A DNA stretch of 40,101 nt from Desulfuromonadaceae bacterium (GTDB taxonomy: Bacteria > Desulfobacterota > Desulfuromonadia > Desulfuromonadales > JAAYDE01), in contig JAAZDE010000021.1 of the NCBI GenBank assembly GCA_012512925.1, positions 1 to 40,101 of the forward strand. The letters are read 5' to 3'. Positions within the stretch are counted from its first letter, which is position 1, and each line of letters starts with the position of its first letter. Positions 1 through 9,286 of this stretch are shown one piece after another. The notes below the pieces were generated by a model, which saw nothing but the letters and a program-made list of their open reading frames with translations, did not search any database and was not told the origin of the DNA. The position numbers and the translations under genes are program-made.

Positions 1-63
1 ATGTGGGAAACCCGCATCCCCTGGGAACCGGGTGCAAGTGCTGAGGAAAAGAGGGATTCATGA
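1..63 (+). CDS. 3' end of an upstream gene (unidentified)
   Basis: Frame 1 is open from the window edge and stops at TGA 61-63. That stop overlaps the ATG of the J-domain gene in an ATGA arrangement, as in many junctions of this window. Only about 20 residues are visible, ending in a charged tail (EEKRDS), so the product cannot be named. The true start lies outside the window or, less likely, at the ATG at base 1. The overlap suggests translational coupling with the next gene. Confidence 0.4.
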   Translation: MWETRIPWEPGASAEEKRDS

Positions 64-356
64 CCTGGAATGAACTGGAAAAGGCCCTGGCGATCTTCTC
101 CCTGAGCGGACCAATCACTCTGGGGGAGATCAAGGTTCGACACCGGGCCCTGATCAAAAAATACCATCCCGATGCCGCCGCGGGCGGCGAAAACGATCGC
201 ATCCGGGAGGTCAACGCCGCCTTCCGGGTGCTGGTCGACTATTGCCGTGAATTTCGCTTTTCCCTGACGCGGGAGGAGTTCCTGAACCAGCATCCCGAGG
301 AGCGTTTACGGCAACAGTTCGCCGACAACGTGGTCTGGGGTAAGGCGAGTGAATGA
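60..356 (+). CDS. Small J-domain (DnaJ N-terminal-like) protein
   Basis: This 98-residue protein is almost only a J domain. Helix II with basic residues (KVRHRALIKKY) leads into the HPD tripeptide at about residues 36-38, followed by helix III (REVNAAFRVLVDYC). In the family, HPD stimulates ATP hydrolysis by a DnaK/Hsp70 partner, so a cochaperone role is expected. The Gly/Phe linker, zinc fingers and client-binding C-terminus of full DnaJ are absent, so the partner or substrate is unknown. A GAGG motif precedes the ATG, and the start overlaps the upstream stop (ATGA). The last bases run into a heptad tandem repeat, and the gene is convergent with leuD. Confidence 0.85.
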   Translation: MTWNELEKALAIFSLSGPITLGEIKVRHRALIKKYHPDAAAGGENDRIREVNAAFRVLVDYCREFRFSLTREEFLNQHPEERLRQQFADNVVWGKASE

Positions 357-392
357 TGAGTTATGAGCTTTGAATTATGAATAGTGAATTTA
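351..392. repeat. Heptanucleotide short tandem repeat
   Basis: Six degenerate 7-bp units follow one another: GAATGAT, GAGTTAT, GAGCTTT, GAATTAT, GAATAGT, GAATTTA. The first unit contains the stop codon of the J-domain gene. The spacing is strict and the consensus is about GAATTAT. This resembles the intergenic short tandemly repeated repeats known from several bacterial groups. No function can be assigned from sequence. Confidence 0.6.
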
Positions 393-419
393 CGCTGCAT
401 GGCCCTTAATTCACTATTC
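379..419. terminator. Inverted repeat between convergent genes, possible bidirectional terminator
   Basis: A 12-bp perfect inverted repeat (GAATAGTGAATT at 379-390 and AATTCACTATTC at 408-419) encloses a 17-nt loop. It lies between the convergent J-domain gene and leuD. The stem is AT-rich and has no clear U-tract, so terminator function is uncertain. The left arm is shared with the heptad repeat. Confidence 0.35.
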
Positions 420-434
420 CCAGATCATTATCGT

Positions 435-965
435 TCAGTATCTGTGATCGGCGAACTCCACCCATCCACCCGCCTCTACCAGGGCCCGGTCGAAGGAACT
501 GATCTCGAAGGGGATCGTCTCCTTGACCCCCACTGTTTCGCCGATAATCTTTGAACCTTCCACATCGACGGCAACAGTGACTTCCCCTATCCGCGACAGG
601 GCGAAGAGCCTCTCCAGATCCGGCTGCGGAAGTTCGATGGCGAGCATCCCGCAGTTGAACATATTCTGGCGGAAGATGCGGGAAAAGCTCGCCGCGATCA
701 CCGTATTGATGCCGTTGACCTCAAAGACCCAGGCGGCATGCTCCCGCGACGAGCCGCAGCCGAAGTTGCTCCGTGCCACCACTACGGTGGCGCGGGACAG
801 GCGTTCCCCTTTGGGATCAAAACCCTCCAGACTGAGATCCTCCAGCAGGTAAGGCTTCAGCGCTTCCTTGGTGACCTCCGTCAGATAACGGGCCGGTATG
901 ATTTCATCGGTGTTGATATCCGAGCGGTCCATAAAAATGGCCGGTCCGCTGAAATTTTTTGCCAT
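435..965 (-). CDS. leuD: 3-isopropylmalate dehydratase small subunit
   Basis: LeuD is the swivelling small subunit that pairs with LeuC to isomerise 2-isopropylmalate to 3-isopropylmalate in leucine synthesis. The conserved core FGCGSSREHA is present, and the N-terminus (FMDRSDINTDEIIPARYL) is typical of the short, roughly 165-175 residue family. The chosen start encodes MAKNFSG and gives 176 residues; GGAGAGG lies 9 nt upstream. A start nine codons earlier would lack this support. leuD follows leuC by 36 nt in the same operon and is the last gene, ending at a convergent junction. Short LeuC/LeuD pairs can also act on citramalate in the pyruvate route to isoleucine, so a wider substrate range is possible. 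Confidence 0.95.
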   Translation of the reverse strand: MAKNFSGPAIFMDRSDINTDEIIPARYLTEVTKEALKPYLLEDLSLEGFDPKGERLSRATVVVARSNFGCGSSREHAAWVFEVNGINTVIAASFSRIFRQNMFNCGMLAIELPQPDLERLFALSRIGEVTVAVDVEGSKIIGETVGVKETIPFEISSFDRALVEAGGWVEFADHRY

Positions 966-1001
966 GACTTCACATCCTCTCCATCCGGCCACGCCGGAAT
1001 C

Positions 1002-2282
1002 TCAGATCGTGCGGGGATCGGTGATGACTCCGGCAACGGCGGTCGCCGCGGCGGTGGCGGGACTGACCAGATGCACCATGCCCCCTTTTCCCATACGTCC
1101 GTTGAAATTGCGGTTGCTGGTGGAGGCGCAGACTTCTCCTTCGGCCAACACTCCGTTGCTCATTCCCAGGCAGGCCCCACAGGTCGGATTGGTGACGCAG
1201 AAACCGGCGTTCATGAAGATACCGATGATCCCCTCGGCCAAGGCCTCCTGGAAGATCTTCGGCGTGGCCGGGGAGACGATGCCACGCACCCGGTCGGCGA
1301 TCCGTTTTCCTTTGAGGATGGCGGCGGCGATGCGCAGATCCTCGAGGCGGCCGTTGGTGCAGGTGCCGATGTAGACCTGGTCGACGGGGGTGCCGGCCAT
1401 CTCAGACACCGGTTTGACGCAGTCCGGTTTGTAGCCGTAGGTGACCTGCGGCGCCAGGGCGGAGACGTCGAAACGGTACTCCCGTTCGTACTCGGCATCG
1501 GGATCGGAATGCCATTTTTGAAAATCGGCCACTGCGGCGTCTATATCGGCATAGTCGTTATGGACGAAAGGCCAAAGATATTCAGCGGTTATGCGGTCTG
1601 GAGGGCAGATCCCGGAGGTGCCGCCGGCCTCGATGGCCATGTTGGAAACCGTCATCCGCGATTCCATCGACATGGCGTCGATGACTGGTCCGGTAAACTC
1701 GATGGCCCTGTCGGTGGCGCCGTTGACACCGAGCTTGCCGAGGACAAAAAGGATCACGTCCTTGGCATAGACCCGCGGCGGCAGAATCCCATCCAGATAG
1801 ACCTTGATCGTCTTCGGATCGCGGAAGGCACAGACCCCTTTCAGGATGCCGACCTCCAGGTCGGTGGTCCCGACCCCGGCGGCAAACGCCCCGAAGGCTC
1901 CGTGGGTGCAGGTGTGACTGTCCCCCATGATGACCGTGAAGCCGGGCCGGATGTAGCCTTTCTCCGGGAACAGGGCATGGCAGACGCCGTTGCGCCCCAC
2001 ATCGAAAAAGTCGACGATGTCGTGGCGGCGCGCCCAGTCCCGCAGAATCTTGGCCTGAAGCGCCGTCTTGCTGTCTTTGGAAGGGGTGACGTGATCGATC
2101 ACCGCCTTGATTTTGGTCGGGTCGAAAACCCGGTCCTTGCCCCGCGCCACCAGATCGCAGATCGCCACGGGAGTGGTAATTTCGTGGCAGAAGACCCGAT
2201 CGATGTCGAGCACCTGAGTGCCGGGGAAAGGGCGGTCCCGCAGATGTGCCTCAAAAATCTTTTCCGCAATATTTTTTCCCAT
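1002..2282 (-). CDS. leuC: 3-isopropylmalate dehydratase large subunit
   Basis: LeuC is the aconitase-family large subunit that holds the [4Fe-4S] cluster and works with LeuD. Cluster cysteines are visible in GTCTNGR and in NPTCGACLG, and GDSHTCTHGAFGAF is the family signature. At 426 residues it belongs to the short LeuC/homoaconitase-like group. I place the start at the third possible ATG (MGKNIAEKIF) because GGAAGGA ends 6 nt before it. The upstream in-frame ATGs at 2297 and 2288 overlap or abut that site. leuC is separated from leuA by about 215 nt containing a strong hairpin, so it may have some independent control. Confidence 0.95.
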   Translation of the reverse strand: MGKNIAEKIFEAHLRDRPFPGTQVLDIDRVFCHEITTPVAICDLVARGKDRVFDPTKIKAVIDHVTPSKDSKTALQAKILRDWARRHDIVDFFDVGRNGVCHALFPEKGYIRPGFTVIMGDSHTCTHGAFGAFAAGVGTTDLEVGILKGVCAFRDPKTIKVYLDGILPPRVYAKDVILFVLGKLGVNGATDRAIEFTGPVIDAMSMESRMTVSNMAIEAGGTSGICPPDRITAEYLWPFVHNDYADIDAAVADFQKWHSDPDAEYEREYRFDVSALAPQVTYGYKPDCVKPVSEMAGTPVDQVYIGTCTNGRLEDLRIAAAILKGKRIADRVRGIVSPATPKIFQEALAEGIIGIFMNAGFCVTNPTCGACLGMSNGVLAEGEVCASTSNRNFNGRMGKGGMVHLVSPATAAATAVAGVITDPRTI

Positions 2283-2302
2283 GTCCATTCCTTCCATGAC
2301 CG

Positions 2303-2325
2303 AGCCGCTCCATAACGGAGCGGCT
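2303..2325. repeat. Strong hairpin in the leuA-leuC spacer
   Basis: A perfect 9-bp GC-rich stem (AGCCGCTCC / GGAGCGGCT) closes a 5-nt loop about 8 nt upstream of the leuC ribosome binding site. On the plus strand it is followed by TTTCTTTC, giving a terminator-like look for antisense transcription. On the leu mRNA strand there is no U-tract, so there it could stabilise processed leuCD mRNA or affect leuC translation. Confidence 0.5.
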
Positions 2326-2497
2326 TTCTTTCATAAATACCTCAACGGAAACCGGAAAACAACCGTTCCTTCCCTCCCGTCAGCCTCATCGTGGTGCAGA
2401 TCTGATTGCCGAAGAAGAGAAATTTGGTCTCTCAGGCAAGGTCCCGGGATGAGCATCGTAGCGTAGGGGCCAAAGGCGCAGTTTCCGGCGACCTGTC

Positions 2498-4039
2498 TCA
2501 CAGGCTGGGCTTCTTGATGCCGTTGTGCCGCGTGTGGAGTCGGTTTAGGGCATTGATGTAAGCTTTGGCGCTGGCCACAATGACATCGGGATGGGCTCCC
2601 TGGCCGATCACCTCGCGCCCCTCCTCTTCGAGACGGACGGTGGCCTCTCCTTGGGCGTCGCTGCCCCCGGTAATGGCGTCGATGGAGAATTGCAGGAGCC
2701 GCGCCTTACTTTTCGCCAGTTTGCGGATCGCCTTGAAGGTGGCGTCCACCGGGCCCTCGCCGATGACCGCCAGTTTTCTGAGTTTGTCGTCGATCTCCAT
2801 CTCGACTGTGGCGGTCGGCGCCGCGAAGGAACCGGAAGAGACGTTCATCTGCACCAGTTTGTATTTTTCCGGGGCGCGGATGATTTCATCGGCGACAATG
2901 GCGTCCAGATCCTCGTCGAAGATTTGTTTCTTCTTGTCGGCGAGGGCCTTGAAGCGGATGAAGGCTTTCTCCATATCCTCGGCGGAGAGATCATAGCCGA
3001 GACTTTCGATTCGCTGCTTGAAGGCATGACGTCCGGAGTGTTTGCCGAGGACAAGCTTGTTCTGGTTGAGGCCGATCGATTCGGGAGTCATGATCTCGTA
3101 GGTTGATTTTTCCATCATCACCCCATGCTGGTGGATTCCCGCCTCATGGGCGAAGGCGTTGGCGCCGACGATCGCCTTGTTGGGCTGCACCATGATGCCG
3201 GTGATGGTGGTCAGGAGACGGCTGGTGGCGTAGATGTGGGTGGTGTCGATGTTGGTCCGGTAGGGAAGAATGTCATTGCGGACGTTGAGGCTCATGACAA
3301 CCTCTTCCAGGGAGCAGTTTCCGGCCCGTTCGCCGATGCCGTTGATGGTGCATTCCACCTGCCGCGCCCCGGCTTCGATGGCGGCCAGGGAATTGGCCAC
3401 CGCCAGGCCGAGATCATTGTGGCAGTGGACCGAAAGGATCGCCTTATCAATGTTGGGTACGTTTTTCTTGAGATAGTGGATGATCTGAAAATACTCGGAA
3501 GGGATGGTGTAGCCGACGGTATCGGGGATATTGACCACGGCGGCTCCGGCGTCGATTACCCTTTCCACCACCCGCGCCAGGAAGGGGAGACGAGTTCTTA
3601 CCGCATCCTCGGCGGAAAATTCCACATTGGCTGTATAGCCGCGGGCCCTTTTAACCGCCTCCACGGCTTTGGCCACCACTTCGTCCTCTCCCATCTGCAG
3701 CTTGTACTTCATATGCACGTCGCTGGTGGCGATGAAGGTATGAATGCGTCCCCGCTCCCCGGCATATTTCACCGCTTCCCAGACGCGGTCGATATCCTTG
3801 GCGTTGGCCCGGCAGAGTCCGGCGATCTCACAGCGCTTGATGGTCTGGGCGATTTTTTTGGTGGCTTCGAAATCTCCCTCGGAGGCGATGGGAAATCCAG
3901 CCTCGATGACATCGACCCGCAGTTTTTCGAGCTGATGAGCGATGCGCAGTTTCTCATCTACATTCATACTGGCGGAAGGTGCCTGTTCCCCGTCTCTCAA
4001 GGTAGTGTCAAAAATTCTGATCATATTGTCTGTACTCAT
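2498..4039 (-). CDS. leuA: 2-isopropylmalate synthase
   Basis: LeuA condenses acetyl-CoA with 2-ketoisovalerate, the first committed step of leucine synthesis. The protein is 513 residues, the normal bacterial length. The N-terminal TIM barrel begins [16 protein letters not shown], has the metal-binding HCHNDLG motif and the [11 protein letters not shown] segment. The C-terminal region (about 380-513, including [14 protein letters not shown]) matches the LeuA allosteric domain that mediates leucine feedback. The start [10 protein letters not shown] is preceded by GGAAAGGAAG at good spacing; the longer frame upstream runs into the leader and is not coding. Expression is probably controlled by the T-box leader at 4111-4360. 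Confidence 0.96.
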   Translation of the reverse strand: MSTDNMIRIFDTTLRDGEQAPSASMNVDEKLRIAHQLEKLRVDVIEAGFPIASEGDFEATKKIAQTIKRCEIAGLCRANAKDIDRVWEAVKYAGERGRIHTFIATSDVHMKYKLQMGEDEVVAKAVEAVKRARGYTANVEFSAEDAVRTRLPFLARVVERVIDAGAAVVNIPDTVGYTIPSEYFQIIHYLKKNVPNIDKAILSVHCHNDLGLAVANSLAAIEAGARQVECTINGIGERAGNCSLEEVVMSLNVRNDILPYRTNIDTTHIYATSRLLTTITGIMVQPNKAIVGANAFAHEAGIHQHGVMMEKSTYEIMTPESIGLNQNKLVLGKHSGRHAFKQRIESLGYDLSAEDMEKAFIRFKALADKKKQIFDEDLDAIVADEIIRAPEKYKLVQMNVSSGSFAAPTATVEMEIDDKLRKLAVIGEGPVDATFKAIRKLAKSKARLLQFSIDAITGGSDAQGEATVRLEEEGREVIGQGAHPDVIVASAKAYINALNRLHTRHNGIKKPSL

Positions 4040-4110
4040 ACTGCCGCTTCCTTTCCGGTGATGATGTTGAAAAGTAAAACCTGTTCCAGATGGTCGAACA
4101 AATCCCAAAT

Positions 4111-4147
4111 AAAAAAAGCTTCCGCCCCTGACAGGGGCGAAAGCTTT
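4111..4147 (-). terminator. Intrinsic terminator of the leuA T-box
   Basis: A stem AGCTTTCGCCCCTG / CAGGGGCGGAAGCT (4146-4118) is followed on the minus strand by a run of seven T (4117-4111). It lies 3' of the T-box sequence and about 70 nt before the leuA ATG. This is the expected place for the conditional terminator that competes with the antiterminator. Confidence 0.9.
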
Positions 4148-4360
4148 CAGCTTCGCGGTACCACCCTGATTCCATCCCCAGAAGCGGGGATGCTCGAATT
4201 ACCATTAACGCAGGCTCACGACCAAAGCTAGCGGCACTGGAATACAAGAAAGACACCGTTCACTTCGGCAGCTCCAAGGCGAGTTCGGCGGCACCCTGTA
4301 CCGGCTCACAGCGAACGCCGGCTCTCTGAGACAGGAAGATAGGCCTACTACTCCTCTTCA
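4111..4360 (-). promoter_or_regulatory. T-box leader of leuA, leucine (CUC) specifier
   Basis: The leader has the parts of a T-box riboswitch in order. The AGTA-box-like GGAGTAGTAGG lies near 4340-4350. A Stem I distal region (CAGAGAGCCGG, then GTGAGCCGG) follows. The specifier loop GAA-CUC-G has CUC at 4283-4281. The T-box AGGGTGGTACCGCG lies at 4167-4154, followed by the terminator at 4147-4111. In the known mechanism uncharged tRNA pairs with the specifier and T-box and stops terminator formation. CUC is a leucine codon, matching the downstream leuA. Stem pairings were judged by eye. Confidence 0.92.
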
Positions 4361-4384
4361 ACGCTTTTTAAACCATATTCTAAA

Positions 4385-4414
4385 TTGGTAACAGACTCAT
4401 TTGAGACTTGTCAA
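4385..4414 (-). promoter_or_regulatory. Possible sigma-70 promoter of the leuA leader
   Basis: A consensus -35 box TTGACA (4414-4409) sits upstream of the T-box leader. The best -10 at 17-18 nt is weak (TTACCA or TACCAA). The location fits a start of transcription just ahead of Stem I. The -35 match is seen directly; the promoter call is inference. Confidence 0.4.
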
Positions 4415-4518
4415 GACAAAATTCGCTGAACCTGTGTCATCCAAACATGCCGGGACTTTTTTCGCTAAATTTCTCTTTGGGTGAAGGCGCCGCCGGATTA
4501 AATCAGATATTCAAGGGC

Positions 4519-5292
4519 CTATGGGGAACTCTCCTTGGGTTTTTTCCGCCAGCGCAGCAAACGCAACAGATAGATCAATGGTCCGGAAAGCATATAGGCA
4601 ATAAAGATGGTGAAGATGAAGATTTCCGGTTTGGAGACGATGACGATGATGGCGATGATCGCCAGTACCAGAAAAGCGAAGGGCTGGCGCTTGAACAATT
4701 CCGGATCTTTGAAGGAGAAATAACGGAAGTTGCTGATCATCAGGAAGGCGAGTATGTAAATGAGCAGGAGCACCGAAACCTTCTTGATCGTTCCCGATCC
4801 CCCAAGATAGTAGAAGAGAAGGACGCATGAGGCCAGAATCGAGGCCGCGGCCGGAATCGGCAGACCGATGAAACGTTTCGATTCGACGGTGTTGATCTGG
4901 ACATTGAAACGGGCCAGCCTCAGAGCGCCGCAGACCACATAGAGGAAAGCCGCCAGCCAGCCGACTTTTCCATAAGGGCGCAGTGCCCAGGCGTAGATGA
5001 GCAGAGCCGGCGCCACGCCGAAGGCGACCAGGTCGGCCAGGGAGTCGTACTCGATGCCGAAACGGCTGGTGGTACCGGTGAGACGCGCCACCTTGCCGTC
5101 GAGCACATCGAAGATGCCGGAAACAAGGATGAACCATGAAGCGATGTAGTAGTCGCCGTTCAGCGTCGAGACAATGCCGTAAAAGCCGGCGAAAAGACTG
5201 CCGGTGGTGAAAAGGTTGGGGAGGATATAAACCCCCTTGCGGAGACTCTCAAAGCGCTCCCCCCGTTCCGGACGTACCGTTGGCTCACTCAT
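4519..5292 (-). CDS. pssA: CDP-diacylglycerol-serine O-phosphatidyltransferase
   Basis: This inner-membrane enzyme makes phosphatidylserine from CDP-diacylglycerol and serine. The CDP-alcohol phosphatidyltransferase signature is intact near residues 63-88: DG, then AR, then G, then two Asp in a D-x3-D arrangement (YDSLADLVAFG). Several hydrophobic segments follow, and the basic tail RWRKKPKESSP is cytoplasmic in type. At 257 residues it fits the Bacillus-type PssA. Its ATG overlaps the psd stop (ATGA), so the two consecutive steps are translationally coupled. The next gene downstream is leuA, which has its own promoter and leader. Confidence 0.95.
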   Translation of the reverse strand: MSEPTVRPERGERFESLRKGVYILPNLFTTGSLFAGFYGIVSTLNGDYYIASWFILVSGIFDVLDGKVARLTGTTSRFGIEYDSLADLVAFGVAPALLIYAWALRPYGKVGWLAAFLYVVCGALRLARFNVQINTVESKRFIGLPIPAAASILASCVLLFYYLGGSGTIKKVSVLLLIYILAFLMISNFRYFSFKDPELFKRQPFAFLVLAIIAIIVIVSKPEIFIFTIFIAYMLSGPLIYLLRLLRWRKKPKESSP

Positions 5293-5933
5293 TCCAGATA
5301 TCCGATGATGGTCTCCCCACCGATGGCGCGATCCCCAATGCGTACCGCCGCTCTGGTTCCTTTCGGAAGATAGATGTCGACACGGGAACCGAAGCGGATC
5401 AGGCCGTAACGCATCCCTTTGGTCAAGGCCTCGCCGAGTTGGGGATAGGTGACGATGCGGCGTGCTATCAGACCAGCGATCTGGACAAAGAGCAACCGCT
5501 TGCCGTTCTCCGTTTCCAGAAGGATGCCGGCTTGCTCATTGAGGTCGCTCGCCTTGTCGAGGGAAGCGTTGAGGAATTCACCCTTGCGGTAGAACGTATC
5601 CACGACTTTGCCGGAAAAGGGGACGCGGTTGACGTGGACATTGAATACCGACATGAAGATGCTTATTTTCAGTGTCTCGGCCTTTAGAAGGCGGTCTTCC
5701 CTGACCTCGCCGACGAAAACCACCTTGCCGTCGGCCGGTGAGACCACGGCGTTCTCGTCGACGGGGATGCAGCGCTCCGGGTTGCGGAAAAAATAGGCCG
5801 CAAAAAGCGTCAAGGCCAGCAGCACCAGGGTCAGAAATCCCCAGCCGAGCAGGGCGAAAACGAGGGTGACAAAAGCGAACAGCAGGATAAAGGGATATCC
5901 CTCTTTGGCTATCGGCTGATTGTTGTTGGTCAT
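5289..5933 (-). CDS. psd: Phosphatidylserine decarboxylase proenzyme (short type)
   Basis: Psd decarboxylates phosphatidylserine to phosphatidylethanolamine. The 214-residue protein belongs to the short Psd class. It has two N-terminal membrane segments (about 15-50), the conserved VVSPADGKVVFVGEV region and NVHVNRVPFSG. The C-terminal IRFGSRVDIYLP contains the Gly-Ser pair at which the proenzyme cleaves itself to form the pyruvoyl cofactor. It lies about 50 nt after ilvC and overlaps pssA by 4 nt. Its place in a branched-chain amino acid cluster is a shared gene order rather than a pathway link. Confidence 0.95.
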   Translation of the reverse strand: MTNNNQPIAKEGYPFILLFAFVTLVFALLGWGFLTLVLLALTLFAAYFFRNPERCIPVDENAVVSPADGKVVFVGEVREDRLLKAETLKISIFMSVFNVHVNRVPFSGKVVDTFYRKGEFLNASLDKASDLNEQAGILLETENGKRLLFVQIAGLIARRIVTYPQLGEALTKGMRYGLIRFGSRVDIYLPKGTRAAVRIGDRAIGGETIIGYLE

Positions 5934-5985
5934 TGGTCAGCTCCTTTGCACGGTTTTTCCGGCGTTATCCCCGCACCTCGGCTCG

Positions 5986-7026
<1,041 letters not shown>

Positions 7027-7518
7027 TTATTTTTCCACAACCTTGGGTCCCCGTCCCAATACCACGGGACCTGTCCGCACCAATTCACGAATTCCCATCG
7101 GTCTCAACAGTTCGACAATGGCTCCCACCTTGCCGGGGGTTCCGGTTACCTCGATGGTGTAGCAACGCGGCGCCACATCGACCACCTTGGCCCGGAAGAT
7201 ATCGGCGATGCGCAGCACTTCGGCGCGGGTATCCTCCTCGGCACTCACCTTGATCAAGGCCATTTCCCGCTCGACGCGGTCCTGATCGGTGAAATCGATG
7301 ACCCGAATGGTATTGATCAGCTTATGGAGCTGTTTGTTGATCTGTTCCAGGATTCTTTCATCCCCATGGGTGACGATGGTCATGCGGGAGATGGCGGGGT
7401 CCAAAGTCGGGGCGACGGAGAGGCTTTCGATATTGAAGCCCCGGCCGGAAAAGAGCCCGGCCACCCGGGCCAGTACGCCGAACTCGTTCTCAACCAGAAC
7501 CGAAATGGTATGTTTCAT
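7027..7518 (-). CDS. ilvN: Acetolactate synthase small (regulatory) subunit
   Basis: This is the regulatory subunit of acetohydroxyacid synthase, which gives valine feedback and raises catalysis by IlvB. The N-terminal ACT domain is clear (ISVLVENEFGVLARVAGLFSG), followed by the C-terminal regulatory domain (TGTPGKVGAIVELLRPMGIRELVRTG). The length of 163 residues is typical of IlvH/IlvN. The start MKHTISV is chosen from family alignment and has AAAGGA upstream; the longer frame starting MQRKTVA runs into the ribosome binding region. It lies 29 nt downstream of ilvB. Confidence 0.96.
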   Translation of the reverse strand: MKHTISVLVENEFGVLARVAGLFSGRGFNIESLSVAPTLDPAISRMTIVTHGDERILEQINKQLHKLINTIRVIDFTDQDRVEREMALIKVSAEEDTRAEVLRIADIFRAKVVDVAPRCYTIEVTGTPGKVGAIVELLRPMGIRELVRTGPVVLGRGPKVVEK

Positions 7519-7547
7519 GGCAACCGTTTTCCTTTGCAAGATAGCGA

Positions 7548-9245
7548 TCAGGAGGACAGGACCATCTCGTTCAAGGCCTTTCCGGCCGGCACCATGGGGA
7601 TGACGTTCTCTTCCCGCTCAACCTTGAACTCCATAATGACCGGTCCCGGCACATCGAAGGCGCGGCGGATGGTCCCCTCCACCTCGTCGGGGTGGCTGAC
7701 GCTGAACCCGACGGCTCCGTAAGCCTCCGCCAGTTTGACGAAATCGATGGGAACCTCGAGGATGGTCTGGCTGTAGCGTCTTCTGAAAAAGAGCTGCTGC
7801 CACTGTCTCACCATACCCAGGTAATTGTTGTTGAGGATGACGATTTTGACCGGCAAATTGAACTGCACCAGGGTGGCTAGTTCCTGGGAATTCATCTGGA
7901 AAGAGCCGTCACCGGAGATATCGATGACGCGCCGTTCGGGAAACGCGACCTGGGCGCCCAGGGCGGCGGGAAGACCGAAACCCATGGTGCCCAGGCCCCC
8001 CGAGGTGAGGAAAGTGCGGGGCCGGCTGAAAGCGAAGAACTGCGCGGTCCACATCTGATGCTGGCCGACCTCGGTGGTGATGATGGCATCATCTGTGGTC
8101 AATTCGCGCAGCTTTTCGATGACGAACTGCGGTTTGATGACGGAAGACGACGGGGTGTAGCGCACCGGATGGCTTTCCTTCCAGGCGGCGACCCGGCTTC
8201 GCCAGGGGGCCGTTTCCTCTTTGGCTCGGTTGACCTCCTCGGGAAATTCGGCCAGATTGGCGACCATTTTTTCCAGAACATCGTGCAGGTCGCCGACGAT
8301 CGGCAGATCGACGCGAACGTTCTTCTTGATGGAGGTCGGATCAATGTCGATGTGGATGATCTTGGCATGGGGGGCGAAATGAGGAACGCTTCCTGTCACC
8401 CGGTCGTCGAAACGGGCGCCCACGGCGATCAACAGATCCGATTCGGTGACCGCCATGTTGGCGGAATAGGTGCCGTGCATCCCGAGCATGCCCAGGGAAA
8501 GGGGGTGTTTCTTGGGAAAGGCTCCCATTCCCATGAGAGTGGTTGTCACTGGCGCCTCGATCGTTTCCGCCAGCTGCCTCAGCCATTCCGCCGCATCGTG
8601 GGTGTTGGCGCCGCCGCCGGCATAGATCACCGGATGCTTGGCGGCCAGAATCATCTTCACCGCTTTTTCCACCTGACGGAGACTGCCGCTGTAGGTCGGC
8701 CTGTATCCCGGCAAATTGACCGTTTCCGGATAGTCGAATTTGGTCGAAGCGACCTGGATGTCCTTGGGGAAATCGATGAGCACCGGCCCGGGGCGCCCGG
8801 TGCGGGCGATGAAAAAGGCTTCCTTGACAATCCGGGTCAGATCCTGGACATCCTTGACCAGGTAGTTGTGTTTGGTGATGGGGCGGGTGATGCCGACGAT
8901 ATCGGCCTCCTGGAAGGCGTCGTTGCCAATCAGCGGTGTCGGCACCTGACCGGTGATGATAACCAGGGGAACCGAATCCATGTAGGCGGTGGCGATACCG
9001 GTCACCGTGTTGGTGGCGCCGGGGCCGCTGGTGGCGATTACCACCCCGACCTTGCCGGTGGCGCGGGCATAGCCATCGGCGGCGTGGACGGCCGCCTGCT
9101 CGTGGCGGGTCAAAATGTGGCGGATCGGGGAATCCACCAAATCGTCATAGATGTTGATAACCGTTCCGCCGGGAAAACCGAAAACGGTATCGATCCCCTC
9201 CAGGCGAAGGCATTCCAGAAGAATCTTCGAACCGGTCATTTTCAC
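7548..9245 (-). CDS. ilvB: Acetolactate synthase large subunit
   Basis: IlvB is the thiamine-diphosphate enzyme that condenses two pyruvates, or pyruvate and 2-ketobutyrate. The N-terminal GFPGG and the catalytic Glu in [15 protein letters not shown] (about residue 49) are present. The ThDP/Mg motif [15 protein letters not shown] through NNNYLGMV lies near 440-475. The length of 565 residues is normal. The start is GTG at 9245, with GAGGAG ending 8 nt upstream; the in-frame ATG two codons later is less well spaced. It lies between ilvD (41 nt upstream) and ilvN. Confidence 0.97.
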   Translation of the reverse strand: MKMTGSKILLECLRLEGIDTVFGFPGGTVINIYDDLVDSPIRHILTRHEQAAVHAADGYARATGKVGVVIATSGPGATNTVTGIATAYMDSVPLVIITGQVPTPLIGNDAFQEADIVGITRPITKHNYLVKDVQDLTRIVKEAFFIARTGRPGPVLIDFPKDIQVASTKFDYPETVNLPGYRPTYSGSLRQVEKAVKMILAAKHPVIYAGGGANTHDAAEWLRQLAETIEAPVTTTLMGMGAFPKKHPLSLGMLGMHGTYSANMAVTESDLLIAVGARFDDRVTGSVPHFAPHAKIIHIDIDPTSIKKNVRVDLPIVGDLHDVLEKMVANLAEFPEEVNRAKEETAPWRSRVAAWKESHPVRYTPSSSVIKPQFVIEKLRELTTDDAIITTEVGQHQMWTAQFFAFSRPRTFLTSGGLGTMGFGLPAALGAQVAFPERRVIDISGDGSFQMNSQELATLVQFNLPVKIVILNNNYLGMVRQWQQLFFRRRYSQTILEVPIDFVKLAEAYGAVGFSVSHPDEVEGTIRRAFDVPGPVIMEFKVEREENVIPMVPAGKALNEMVLSS

Positions 9246-9286
9246 TGAAAAAACTCCTCAAGCTTCCGTTGGCCTGGAAAAATTGG

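Noticed and set aside
738-2315. 525-codon plus-strand open frame opposite leuC/leuD
   Set aside because: It is an antisense shadow of leuC and leuD, rich in Gly/Asp/His with no domain and no ribosome binding site. Similar long antisense frames at 3125-4231, 5920-6813, 8058-9248 and 9269-10345 were rejected for the same reason.
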